Origin: Calonectria ilicicola
Taxonomy: Eukaryota; Ascomycota; Sordariomycetes; Hypocreales; Nectriaceae
Assembly: GCA_020809705.1 (NCBI GenBank)
Contig: CP085835.1
Coordinates: forward strand, 1,364,001-1,428,000
Length of the DNA: 64,000 nt
Reading direction: 5' to 3'
A program made the translations under genes and the position numbers. The stretch's first letter is position 1. Every line of letters begins with the position of its first letter. Shown one piece after another: positions 1 to 10,206 of this stretch. The notes under the pieces are model-generated. The model did no database searches. It was not told where the DNA came from and saw nothing but the letters and a program-made list of their open reading frames with translations.

Positions 1-401
1 AATATTCATACAGGACCCTAGTGATCAAAATACCAAGGGCTGCGGACAGAACGGGCAACAAAGGGATCGAGAGTAATGCCATTTCCGGAAACGAGAAATT
101 AACAATTGAAAAGCTGCAAGTGAAAAGTTCCAGGGCTCGCGAGTAGTTTGCAATAAGTTTCAATTTCTTTGTTTTGAGCGACTCAGCTCAATGCACGATC
201 ATCTTCTTACGTGCATGATGATGCATAGCCGAGGGCAAATCATCCGTAATGGGCAATACGCAGCGACTCCAGGTTAACATGGTGGCTTTCTACTAGACAG
301 ATTGACGAATTGAAATTTCGGCTTTGGTTTCATAAGCCTGCCAAGTAAAATCAGCGTTTCATGGCTCCGGACCCTCAACCACAGTATAACGCTTACAAAT
401 A

Positions 402-443
402 GGAACTCCGTAATTAGCATCCTACTTTGTGTAATGAGCATCC
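402..443 (+). repeat. Left terminal inverted repeat
   Basis: The central part is TAATTAGCATCCTACTTTGT, an exact inverted match to the right end. Mismatches cluster in the outer 9 bp and in the GTAATG/GTTTTC segment. Confidence 0.8.
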
Positions 444-626
444 TTTTTTGACCTATTTAGGCAATTTATGGGTCCTTTAAAGGTGTTGATTATTAAGCAG
501 ATGTATCTTTTGTACTAAAAGAATGGTTTTTTTAAATAAAAAAAGAAATAAATATATAAATAATCTTATAAAACAAAATAAAAAGTTTATTTAAATATTT
601 ATAATATAATTTATTTTATAAAGATT

Positions 627-735
627 TTATTTTATTTTATATTTTATTTTATATTTTATTTTATATTTTATTTTATTTTATATTTTATATTTTATTTTAT
701 ATTTTATTTTATATTTTATTTTATATTTATTATAG
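627..735. repeat. AT-rich minisatellite inside the element
   Basis: Irregular tandem copies of TTTTATATTTTATTTTATAT-like units with almost no G or C. It lies inside the TIR element, in its 5' half, and has no coding potential. Confidence 0.75.
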
Positions 736-1051
736 CTTTTTTTAAATTATATCTTTCATATAGTTATTTTCTTCCTTTTAGGAAAGGAAGATGCCGACAA
801 GATCACAGGACCTAAAGGCACGCCTCATAATAGACTTTCACATCAATTAGTACAATCGCCCTTATGCCAACTCTAAAGCCTAAAGGCAACACAAGATGAA
901 AACCTTGATAGATAGAACCCTCATACAATAAAAGGAAGAATTTTCAGCCAGGAATACAATAACACACACTCAAACAAACCTCTCTCAAACAACCCTCTCT
1001 CAAACACACACCAAACAGACCCTCTCAAAAACACATGCACACACAACCAAG

Positions 1052-1588
1052 ATGTTTAAACGATGTATTATCTACAAGGGCGATAGCCCTCCAGAAACAG
1101 AATCCATAGCTCAATATATCCATCGAGAAATCCAAGCTAACAACATCAAGCTAAATACAAAGGATCGAAAACTAGAAAAACTCCAGAAAGAAGTAATAAA
1201 AGCACAAAAGTAAGATAATATAGAGGATTAGATCAAAATCAAGCTAATCCTTTAAGAATGCAAACTCCTTCTCAAGAAGGAGAATCTTTCAAATAAGGAT
1301 AAAACCTTTATCCAAAAGCAATAATAGATGATAAAACTAATACTAAGGTATTTTAATATACCTAAATATAAAAAACCTTCCTTTAAGGAGAACTAAGAGA
1401 GATTTTTAGAGGAAATAAAGAATAAGGGTTTTATGTGGATTGATATATTGAATCGAACAGTCATAAATACAGCATAGTGGAAGGAAAAAGGCAGGAAAGG
1501 CTGTAGAATAGGAAATGCAAACAACGGTTCAATCAAACAACTAACAGGATACGAGCAGTGTGACAGGATACGAGCAGTGTTTTTTTAA
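1052..1588 (+). pseudogene. Broken reading frame of the transposon (RIP-like stops)
   Basis: An ATG at 1052 opens 53 codons of a lysine- and glutamate-rich, coiled-coil-like peptide beginning MFKRCIIYKGDSPPETESIA. The same frame then continues to about 1588, interrupted by seven in-frame stops, four TAA and three TAG. There are no frameshifts, and no stop is TGA. All seven can be explained as CAA or CAG codons changed by C-to-T at CpA, the pattern left by repeat-induced point mutation. The product is probably the tail of a transposase or an accessory transposon protein, but no family motif was recognised. Confidence 0.5.
1544..1581 (+). repeat. Two tandem copies of a 19-bp unit
   Basis: ACAGGATACGAGCAGTGT occurs twice with a 19-bp period just inside the right end of the transposon. 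It may be a subterminal repeat of the element. Confidence 0.7.
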
Positions 1589-1615
1589 ATTATATATATA
1601 CTTAAGGTAGAAGGA

Positions 1616-1657
1616 GGATGCTGAAAACACAAAGTAGGATGCTAATTACACCGTCCC
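1616..1657 (-). repeat. Right terminal inverted repeat
   Basis: Reverse complement of the left end at 402-443 (35 of 42 positions identical), followed directly by TA at 1658-1659. Confidence 0.8.
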
Positions 1658-1659
1658 TA

Positions 1660-2570
1660 CAAATAGTGTCCTTTAATTGGTAGCTTGGTGCTACATGATG
1701 AGCTGGACGATCAGCTGTGATCTTGATGAAAAATATATGCAGTTGTGTTACCATTTGACAGTACTGCTATCTTGTAATAATTGCTAATCATAAATCTAAG
1801 TGAACCATACCTACATCTATTAGTTGCAGCTTGTTACATCACCCTCCAAGCCCTTCCCATTTAAAAATACGGATTTAATCAACCGCTGCAACAACGAGTT
1901 TCCCATACGAAAAAAACTTTTTTCTCATCTCTAAAAATGCTTAGAGTTTCTTGGAACCATTAAAGAAGAAGAGGATGGACAAATACCATTATTTTCTTCC
2001 TACACAAACCTATCATTTTCGGATGTATTTGGGAACTAAGACTTGCCAGGGTTAGGGTTAGGGTTGTACAAACCTATTATAGATCCAGAGTATTGGACCT
2101 CGGATTAGCCATAAATCCAATAGCACCCCGCAAAATCAGTAGAAGTTTGGTTTGGGAGTATTAGAATGGTTTTGAACTCACCCAAGACTACGTTTATCTT
2201 CGTCGCTCTCTCGCCGGAGTATTTGAAGGCAAGCTGAATGCGGGGAAATGGAAATGTGGCGCAGCTAGGCTGATTTTGCAGCAACCAGACGATGGGGCTG
2301 TGCAGATAGGCAGCTGAAGTCTGCATGCCATAAAAGTCCTCAGCAGTATTCATAAGAACAGTGGGATTCCGCACGGACATAGTCGGAATATCTTTTGTGA
2401 TTTCATTTCTAGTCACTAAAAACGCAAGTTCCAAGATCGTCTCTATCTGATTTGTGAAACCTGCCGTGTGGGGCCTGTAATTAAACCAACACTGAATCAC
2501 CTACCAACCAACCGGTCAAGCCAGGGCCAACCAGCCAACCACACGCATGTACTAAAGCGTCAAGCCTCAG
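1660..2570. other. Intergenic, no confident gene
   Basis: No gene is supported. The stretch contains the telomere-like repeat at 2049-2065. A 131-codon open frame lies on the minus strand (2105-2500) without recognisable domain or splice context. The promoter of the membrane protein gene starting at 2571 must lie at its right end. Confidence 0.5.
2049..2065 (+). repeat. Interstitial telomere-like repeat
   Basis: GGGTTAGGGTTAGGGTT, almost three units of the TTAGGG repeat used by filamentous fungal telomeres. It lies about 0.4 kb to the right of the transposon and 0.5 kb upstream of the next gene. So short a tract could be a relic of a repaired end or a telobox-like promoter element. Confidence 0.8.
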
Positions 2571-3617
2571 ATGATCTCCCCGTGCTATTACACCCACCCG
2601 GACTCCGAAAAGGTCCTGCACCTAGAACCCCATGGTGCGGGCCGGGTGTTTCCCTACAACCCCGAGTTCTACGACCTGGCATCTGGGCTTTACGGCCCAG
2701 GCAGCTACTACTGCTGGCACGTCGTCATCTTGTCCATCTTTGTGGGCTGGGCCACCACGCCCAAGGACGAATATGGCGTGCGGCGACCTCGCATCTCGGC
2801 TGACCTCTTGGCCATGGTTACATCGTCGGTATTTGCCGCGACAGATGTCCTAATCCAGACCTTGACCCCATGGGGAACTCCAGATCGGGCCTTGGCCATC
2901 TTCTGTCTCCGCTTCCCGTCCGCTGACCTCTCTCTGTACGGGGAGGTGGATGAAACTCAGATCGACTTTACCAACATCCCTCCCGAAATACTTAATCTGG
3001 GCCAGCGTGCCGTCAGCATCACGGGGCCGCTTACCATCTGCTACACCTTTGGAACAGCCTTTCTAATATTGGTTTTGGTGTCGACGGACGCTTTCAGCAC
3101 CTCTATTGAGCCCACGAGGTGGGCGATGCGGCTTCTTTATGGTGCTTACGGATACCTCTGCCTTTCGCTCACAGTGTTCCATCTCAGTCTTTGGGACTTT
3201 CCAATAGCCACCTTTATGATTTTGTACGAAAGCCTTCTGCCCATTTCATTTATCGCGTTCTATGGGCTGCTGGCTGTCTTCGCCATTGGCTATCTTTGCG
3301 CGCTGGGCATGTTGGTCATGTCCATTGTGAATTGGAAACTCGCCGTTGTGGCTTGGATCCTCAAGGTCATGGGCATTGGGCTGTTTGGGGTTGCCATGAT
3401 CGCAGCATTGGTATTCGAGTTGGTGGACAACGAATACTCGCTAGTCCCAGATCTCGGCATTAGCTTGGCTGAGCGGGACCAGCTTGCGGCGCTCATGGTG
3501 GGAACCGCGTCACTGCTCGTGACGCTTTACCAGATTTGGTCCCGTTGGAAAGCCACGCTGGTCAGCTTGGGGGAACAGGTCCTCTGGGAAATGTGGAACT
3601 TGGTGAGCGGCAAGTAA
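2571..3617 (+). CDS. Multipass integral membrane protein of unknown function
   Basis: A 348-residue single-exon protein. The N-terminal 45 residues are polar and aromatic (MISPCYYTHPDSEK...), followed by about six or seven hydrophobic segments: near residues 48-62, 76-96, 140-165, 185-208, 215-245 and 250-275, with a weaker one near 300-318. Charged loops (for example DEYGVRRPR) separate them. There is no signal peptide, so the first membrane segment probably acts as anchor. I do not recognise the family; it resembles the many lineage-restricted fungal membrane proteins of unknown role. The ATG at 2571 is the first in frame and the frame is uninterrupted to the TAA. Confidence 0.75.
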   Translation: MISPCYYTHPDSEKVLHLEPHGAGRVFPYNPEFYDLASGLYGPGSYYCWHVVILSIFVGWATTPKDEYGVRRPRISADLLAMVTSSVFAATDVLIQTLTPWGTPDRALAIFCLRFPSADLSLYGEVDETQIDFTNIPPEILNLGQRAVSITGPLTICYTFGTAFLILVLVSTDAFSTSIEPTRWAMRLLYGAYGYLCLSLTVFHLSLWDFPIATFMILYESLLPISFIAFYGLLAVFAIGYLCALGMLVMSIVNWKLAVVAWILKVMGIGLFGVAMIAALVFELVDNEYSLVPDLGISLAERDQLAALMVGTASLLVTLYQIWSRWKATLVSLGEQVLWEMWNLVSGK

Positions 3618-4675
3618 TCAAGAAACGCGTCAACGCCGCGAAATTGTGCTTTGGGAATTCGTCATGGTAAATGCCGCAGCGGCCAGGGGCGGGCGGGCGG
3701 GAATATAAGCTTTTAGGCGGCTCATCGTGGACACACGGACGTCAGTCAGTGTAAGAATGAAATAATTGTTACGCAGCTTTGTCATCCGAGCCGTGCCAAG
3801 CAACCAGCCCTTTGAGGCGAAAAATAAGTTTCAACGACATGTGTTGGCGCCAAGCAACCTCCAACCCGCCAGACCTTGCAAAGGGAACTCAATTTTGGGA
3901 TACTGTGCAGCTGGTCATGGGGGACGCCCGTTGCCGAAAATGGGCCACACAGTATCCAAATCAGACAGAAATGCTACAGAGAAGGGTCCTAAGCTGCCCT
4001 TCCGAGTTTGCCGCTAGTGTTGGCGTTTGGTGAGTCGACCCCGATGTAACCTGCAGGGCCGTCACATGCAGCACGTTAAACACATTGCATCTGCACCCAT
4101 GGTTTGGAATCAATTGCGACGGGTAATCTGATGGCCGTTTTCATCTCACAATTTTTTTTTCTCTTGTCTCTCTCTCTCGGGTTTTAATCCAACCAGCAAG
4201 GTAAACCCAGAACCGAGATTAACAAGCACCGCGCCAAAGGGACCTTTTGCAGGGGCCCTACGATAAAAAACCCACCGAATACCCCCCATCCGGCTAACGG
4301 CCTGGCAGCTTATGGCTTGTATCAGTCAAGGCTTGTATGGTTCGTCAGCTCAGCACCTGACCGTATAAAGCTACCCAATGGAAGCAAGTCGTTGGAGTCA
4401 GACGACCCGCACACCGCACCCAACAGCCAACGAAGACGGGCACAAGGGGTGTCTCCCCGTCCTTTGGCTTGGTCCAGTTAATTTCTCCACGCCGTCCCAA
4501 CTCCCCGTCTTTCTCCAACTCCAACAACAACATTGGAGCCGGTTTCCGTGCTGTGGGACATCTTGGGATAGTCGCCTGGCATCGCATTTGCTGCTGCGTA
4601 TATCTAGGTTTTCGGTTCCTCAGAGGTGGGCGAATTGAAGCTTGGTCATCGCCAAAGGCGGAAAACTCTGTGACA
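3618..4675. other. Intergenic region upstream of the antiporter gene
   Basis: About 1.06 kb without a supported gene. Short overlapping open frames at 3766-4033 lack domain signals. A CT-rich stretch (4150-4190) and the sequence up to 4675 probably hold the promoter and 5' leader of the antiporter gene. Confidence 0.5.
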
Positions 4676-5355
4676 ATGTCCTCCTCACTATCCGGCGCGA
4701 ATGGGGCCACCAGCACCACTGGCCACTCCACCGTGGCATCGACGATATCTTCTGCCATTGCGACAGCTACGAACGGAACTAGGGTTGCTTCTCAAGGAGG
4801 AATCATAGAGGGATCTAATCCTTCAGTCTACAACCCGAAAGATCCTATTGTTTTGTTCATCATCCAAGTTTGTTCCCACCTGTCTGAGTTCTGACGTAAA
4901 TCCTTGCTGACACTAAACCACAGGCCGGTCTGATCATCGTCGTCTGCCATCTGCTCGCTTGGCCCCTGACCAAGCTTCGCCAACCACGGGTCATTGCCGA
5001 AGTCATTGGCGGCATCATTCTCGGCCCTTCAGTGATGGGCCACATCCCCGGATTCAAGGCTGCCATTTTCCCAACAGAGTCAATTCCCAATTTGACACTA
5101 GTGGCCAACATCGGCCTTGTACTATATCTGTTTCTCATCGGATTGGAAACCGATGTCCGATTCTTGGTCAGCCATTGGCGAGTAGCTACATCTGTTGCGT
5201 TTGCTGGTATTGCATTGCCTTTTGGTCTGGGATGCGCTGTCGCATGGGGTCTCTACAACGAGTTCAAGGATGAGGAAGGCACTGTACCTATTAGATTTAG
5301 CGTGTATATGCTGTTTATCGGTATTGCTATTGCTATCACGGTAATGATTCCCCTC

Positions 5356-5386
<31 letters not shown>

Positions 5387-7527
5387 GGCTTAGCCCTGGA
5401 TTGTTTCTAACGATGAGAATTTCTAGGCTTTCCCCGTTTTGTGTCGAATCTTGACAGAGCTGAAGCTCCTTGACACCTCGGTGGGTGTGATCACGCTCTC
5501 TGCTGGTGTTGCAAACGATGTTGTTGGTAAGCTATTCAGCTTTATTCTCAGAAAGTAATGGTGGAGCTGACATTTTCAGGCTGGATCCTCCTCGCCCTCT
5601 GCGTTGCTCTTGTCAACGCCGGGGATGGCTTGACTGCACTTTGGATTTTGTTGGTTGGTGTGGGATATATGCTATTCCTCGTCTACCTTGTGAAGCCAGC
5701 CCTTCGGTGGATCATTCGCAAAAGCGGCAGCTTCGACAATGGCCCCTCGCAAAGCATTATCTCACTCATCCTCCTTTGCGCTTTAACCTCTGCCTTTTTT
5801 ACTGACATCATCGGAATCCACCCCATTTTTGGCGGCTTCATGTTTGGTCTCATTGTCCCACGCGATAATGGATTAGCCATCAAGATCACCGAGAAGCTGG
5901 AAGATTTCATCGGAGCCCTCTTCTTGCCCCTTTATTTTACACTCTCTGGGCTTAACACTAACCTGGGTCTTTTAAATAACGGAATCACCTGGGGCTATGT
6001 CTTCGCTGTTACGTTCACTGCATTCTTCTCCAAGTTCATTGGTGCCTCCATCGGTGCGCGATTGAATGGACTGGTTTGGAGAGAGTCGTTCAGCATTGGT
6101 GTTTTGATGAGTTGTAAGGGTCTTGTGGAACTCATTGTCTTGGTAAGTTTTTTTTTTTTGCGTGCGAAGAATACGGATAAAAATAACTAATCCAACCATA
6201 GAACATCGGACTTCAAGCCAAGATTCTCAGCACTAGGACATTTACCATCTTCGTGGTCATGGCACTGCTTACGACATTTGCCACGACACCCTTGGCGCTT
6301 GCGCTCTACCCAGCTTGGTATCAAAAGAAGCTTGCGGCCTGGAAGCGTGGTGAAATTGATTGGGATACGGGCAAGCCGATTGACGGTGGAAGCGGAGCCG
6401 TCACTCAATTGCCCAACGAAAGATTGGAGCGCCTCCTCGTCTTCCTCAGATTGGACACGATGGCGCCTACCCTCCGTCTCCTCTTGCTATTCGGAAAGCC
6501 ATTCACATCGGATCAAGGTGAAAGTTCCGATGGCGAAGGTAGCCATGGATTTGAAAAAGATGCGGTCAAGGCACGAGTCGAAGAAGCCCAACGAGTGACA
6601 AAGGTCTACGGAATCCGTCTTACCCCTCTGTCTGACCGTGTCTCTTCGGCCATGTCTGCAGCCCAAACAGAGGAGTACAGCAACTATGATCCCTTGATCA
6701 ACACATTCAAGACGGCAGGACAACTCAACAACATTGCTATCGGAGGCGAGGCAACAACCATGCCCGAGCCCCATTTCGCGGAGGCCCTTGTGTCCAAGTC
6801 GCAGAACATGTCATCGGATCTTCTTTTGGTGCCTTGGGGTAGCACGGGTAGCGTTGGTGACTCTCCATCTGCCATGTCCTGCACTGTCAAGGAGAGAATT
6901 GAATCTCCCTATGCAGGCTTTGTCAAGTCCATTCTCCAAGGATCCACACGCAATGTTGCCGTTTTTGTTCCCAAGGATGGCGATGCTGCACGCCCTACTT
7001 CCAAGGCTAAGGATCACCAAAAGCTGACTCGCTCATACTCTTTCACCCAGACATACAATGAATTTCCCACGGCTAGCTCTATCAATAAGGAGAACCACAT
7101 CTTCTTGCCCTTCTTTGGCGGCTCCGACGATAAGTTGGCGCTCTCGGTAGTCCTCAAGCTTTGTGAACGTCATGATGTCACCTGCACCATCACTCAGATT
7201 ACGCACTCGGCTAATGAAGCGGTTGATGAGGCACTTGCTGCCGCTATCCCGGCCAGGCTTGCATCTCGCGTCAAGGTCAACAGCTCTTTTGTCGGCAACG
7301 AGGTAGAGGAAGTACTTGAACTCATTTCATCCGAAATCAGCGGCCAGACAAACCGCAACAAGTACAACTTGGTTGTTGTCGGTCGTCGCGGCGCCAGTAC
7401 CATGGAGGAGGGCAAGGCGACCGGGGAGGTTTCGTCTCAGGCCAAGGAAGCGCTGGGCATTTTGGGAGGTCATTACGCGACAAGCGGGCTACATGGGGAC
7501 TTGTTGGTGGTGCGGGCCAAGTCTTGA
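4676..7527 (+). CDS. K+/H+ antiporter, CPA2 family (Kha1-like)
   Basis: Predicted monovalent cation/proton antiporter. Yeast Kha1 acts in Golgi-type membranes in K+ and pH homeostasis. Exons: 4676-4867, 4924-5340, 5427-5526, 5580-6142, 6202-7527, giving 865 residues against 873 for yeast Kha1. The first 60 residues are a Ser/Thr-rich leader. The transporter core spans about residues 60-470 with many hydrophobic helices and motifs such as [38 protein letters not shown] (Asp of the ion site) and [12 protein letters not shown] long hydrophilic tail (about 480-865) contains a segment resembling a universal-stress/nucleotide-binding fold. The start at 4676 was chosen over an in-frame upstream ATG (4469) because the core follows directly; intron 1 has an unusual GTTTGT donor. 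Intron 2 carries an uninterrupted T run of more than 20. Confidence 0.92.
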
Positions 7528-7977
7528 TTGAGGGCCAGTTTTGTTATTTTATTTGACGAATGAATAGTTATGCGACGCACAAATTGATTTGCAGTGTGAC
7601 GATTCAATCAACGTCTTTGGGCACAAATGAATGTTGCGAATGAACCCCTGGACTAACTTACCTACCGCGCCGCGCATCCTTCACGAGACCCAATTTAAGA
7701 TTCACGCTATTTGATCCCCCACAACCCACATTCTACATTGATTCTTTGTCTGTCTCCATTCCATTGCAAATAATTTAGCTGCACGGGATTGTGTCGAGTC
7801 CATGCTTCTTCTCTCTCTCTCCCGTTGGTTTACACCACTGATTTTGCATTACCGTGCTTTTTTTATGCCACGTTCCGACAATTATCCGGGCGTCTCCATC
7901 CACACACCGCAGTTTTTTTTCTGCTGATGCGAGTAATGTAATACACCACGCATTAAACATCATCACGGCTTCTGCAA
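7528..7977. other. Intergenic, antiporter tail to F-box gene promoter
   Basis: 450 bp without a gene. It holds the 3' end of the antiporter transcript and the promoter of the F-box gene, with pyrimidine-rich stretches at 7800-7830. Confidence 0.5.
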
Positions 7978-9942
7978 ATGTCTGAAGGCGAGGCCGTCGA
8001 GGCCACGGCCGAAAAGGGAGCTGCATCTCTTGAAAAGCTCCCTTTGCACCTGCTCGAGAATATTTGCGAGTATCTGGCCGAGCCTGACCCGCTCAGACAG
8101 GACCTGGCTTCTCTGTCTCTCGTGTCTACTCTGTGTGCCGCAGGTGCCACCAGATTCCGACTCCGGCGTCTTCATCTTCGCATATCTGGGCCCAAGAAGC
8201 TGCTTGAGGATCTTCACTGCATGAGCAATGAACAGTCTCGATATCTCCGCCAAATCAAGCTCTCGGGGAGCATGCTGGGAGCCAGGAATGAGCTTAGGAG
8301 GAGGAGCAGTAGAAGCACAATTTCCATGACGCGTGATGATGACAATGTCTTGGATGACTTTGGTGATTTTTGTCGCCTTCCAAGATCTCCAGAAGATACG
8401 CCTCTGTTTGACCCCTTCAGTGCACCTCTTGACGAGCCCACCAAGGACCAGCTGAATGAGTCGTGGCGTCCACTAGCCGATTTCATTTCGAAGCTCACAT
8501 CCCTTACCGATCTGGTGTATGCCTGCGCCGAGCAAATCCCTCGTTGCCTGTTAGACGTTCTGCACCAGAATTCTCCCGAGACACGCCTGCATATGCACAC
8601 CTTTAGTCTCCGCAGCCTGTATCACCAAGACTATGTCCATAATCTTGATCCTGACGAGTATAAGCTGGCTACCTCACCAAGCCTCCACAGTGTGGCCTCT
8701 ATATATCACGAAACTGATGGTAGAGGTAACCCGGGTCATAATAAAGCAGCCTTGAAATCCATGGTCGCAGGCCTGGCTCCCAACTTGCGGTCGCTGGCTA
8801 TCTGGTGTCGGCCGCCAAAACGTTATTCTCGTCCTATCCAAAGGGTGCAATGGACTGGCTTTCTGGGAAACGAAAGTCCCCACGTGAACCAGTCGTCGCA
8901 AGGGAATCTCGAAACTCTGATTTGTGACCCATACGAGGTCAGAGAGTGGGTGCGGCTTACCCGTCCTGAAGCTCTAGTTGATCTAATCATAACCGGTGAC
9001 TCGGGGGATGACGATGTTGAGTTTCTGTCTGAAATTTCTCAGGACGTTGGTTTCGAAAAGCTTCGTTCTTTAAGATTGTACCTTGAGACACAGGCAGGCA
9101 ACGACGGCTATGAGACTATCAACGAAGACGCAGTTTCATTACTACTAAGTCTTCCGCCTCTGCAAACTCTGGACTTGGGAGGGGCTCTGGACGAGACTAC
9201 TTTCACCGCCGTCTTGAATGGCCACGGAAGGTCGCTGGAAAATTTAAAGTTGATGCCGGACTACATCTACTTTGCGGATGAACCACCCGAAAAACTCGAA
9301 ATTTCCGTCTATCACACGAGGGAACTCGTGCGAACATGCCGCAAACTTAACCGACTCAAGTTATTAGTGTGTCGAACCGAAGGGGATGTTAACGAAGCTG
9401 CTATCTACCGTAATTTGGGTCGAATTCGGTCACTCAAACTAGTCGAGTTGACGCTGGATTGCTTCAGTTCACACATCCTTGACCCTGGAGACGAAATACA
9501 TGGAGAAATTATTAAAATGTATGAGACGGCGATGCCCGCCTCCGTACTCCGCGAAATGCTTGTCAACTCTGCCATCGACTCGATGCTTGCCGAAGACATT
9601 TTCGACTTAATAGATGACGAGAAAAATACTCTAGAGTACCTTAAAATCAAGCCAAGGGGCTTAGGCGGCCTCTGGCCTGGTGAGGTGGACGACGCTTCCC
9701 AAACCGCTCTCAATTGGATCGGTCGATCTTGGGTTTGCACCCGGCCGCAACAACGCGAGCCGATCGTTATTCGGAGCATCCATGATGAAAGGAGGGGCAG
9801 TGGAGGGCTACTGGAAGAGGACTTCGAGGGTTGCGATGATCTTCGAAAAATATGGATGGATATTTGGCCAGGTGAGGCAGGAGACAGGAGGGATAAGTGG
9901 TTCAGTTTGCCATTGGACGAGAAAAATCGCAAGTCCTCTTGA
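7978..9942 (+). CDS. F-box protein with leucine-rich-repeat-like C-terminus
   Basis: A 654-residue intronless protein. Residues about 20-60 (LEKLPLHLLENICEYLAEPD followed by DLASLSLVSTLCAAGATRF) match the F-box fold that binds Skp1 in SCF ubiquitin ligases. The remainder contains irregular leucine-rich segments (for example RSLAIW, LRSLRLYLET, LQTLDLGG, LENLKLM, LNRLKLLVC), consistent with a degenerate LRR substrate-recruiting region. An acidic and serine-rich loop lies near residues 100-140. The start at 7978 gives a typical short leader before the F-box. The substrate cannot be inferred. Confidence 0.8.
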   Translation: MSEGEAVEATAEKGAASLEKLPLHLLENICEYLAEPDPLRQDLASLSLVSTLCAAGATRFRLRRLHLRISGPKKLLEDLHCMSNEQSRYLRQIKLSGSMLGARNELRRRSSRSTISMTRDDDNVLDDFGDFCRLPRSPEDTPLFDPFSAPLDEPTKDQLNESWRPLADFISKLTSLTDLVYACAEQIPRCLLDVLHQNSPETRLHMHTFSLRSLYHQDYVHNLDPDEYKLATSPSLHSVASIYHETDGRGNPGHNKAALKSMVAGLAPNLRSLAIWCRPPKRYSRPIQRVQWTGFLGNESPHVNQSSQGNLETLICDPYEVREWVRLTRPEALVDLIITGDSGDDDVEFLSEISQDVGFEKLRSLRLYLETQAGNDGYETINEDAVSLLLSLPPLQTLDLGGALDETTFTAVLNGHGRSLENLKLMPDYIYFADEPPEKLEISVYHTRELVRTCRKLNRLKLLVCRTEGDVNEAAIYRNLGRIRSLKLVELTLDCFSSHILDPGDEIHGEIIKMYETAMPASVLREMLVNSAIDSMLAEDIFDLIDDEKNTLEYLKIKPRGLGGLWPGEVDDASQTALNWIGRSWVCTRPQQREPIVIRSIHDERRGSGGLLEEDFEGCDDLRKIWMDIWPGEAGDRRDKWFSLPLDEKNRKSS

Positions 9943-10206
9943 TGAAGAATGAAATGAAACCTTTTTTTTGTCTAATAACTCTATGTATGTGTACTAAAAA
10001 AAAAGATTCTTGGGTTAAGGAAATTATAGAAATAGACATGTCTTTCCAGTGCAATGATTCTCTCATAAAGTGGCATTTTTGGGCACCTTTAATAATCAAG
10101 CACCTGGAAAACTTTCGGATGATAGTTAGGCACCCGCTCAAAGACCACACGAAAAGGCATAAAACCTTCACTTTTCAATCAGTTCTACTTGGCTATCTTG
10201 TCAGCT

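Larger units (their letters stand above)
402..1657. mobile_element. Decayed TA-flanked DNA transposon with 42-bp terminal inverted repeats
   Basis: The two ends (402-443 and 1616-1657) are inverted copies of each other over 42 bp, aligned without gaps and with 7 mismatches. The element is bordered on both sides by TA (400-401 and 1658-1659), the target duplication expected of the Tc1/mariner/pogo (Fot1-like) superfamily. At 1256 bp it is shorter than a usual autonomous Fot1-type element (about 1.8-2 kb). The interior holds an AT-rich minisatellite and a broken reading frame at 1052-1588. Superfamily assignment is inferred from the TIR and TA structure only; no DDE catalytic triad was recognised. 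Confidence 0.75.

Noticed and set aside
2105..2500. 131-codon open frame on the minus strand
   Set aside because: It lacks a recognisable motif, begins within the promoter of the divergent membrane protein gene, and shows no splice continuation; kept only as a remark.
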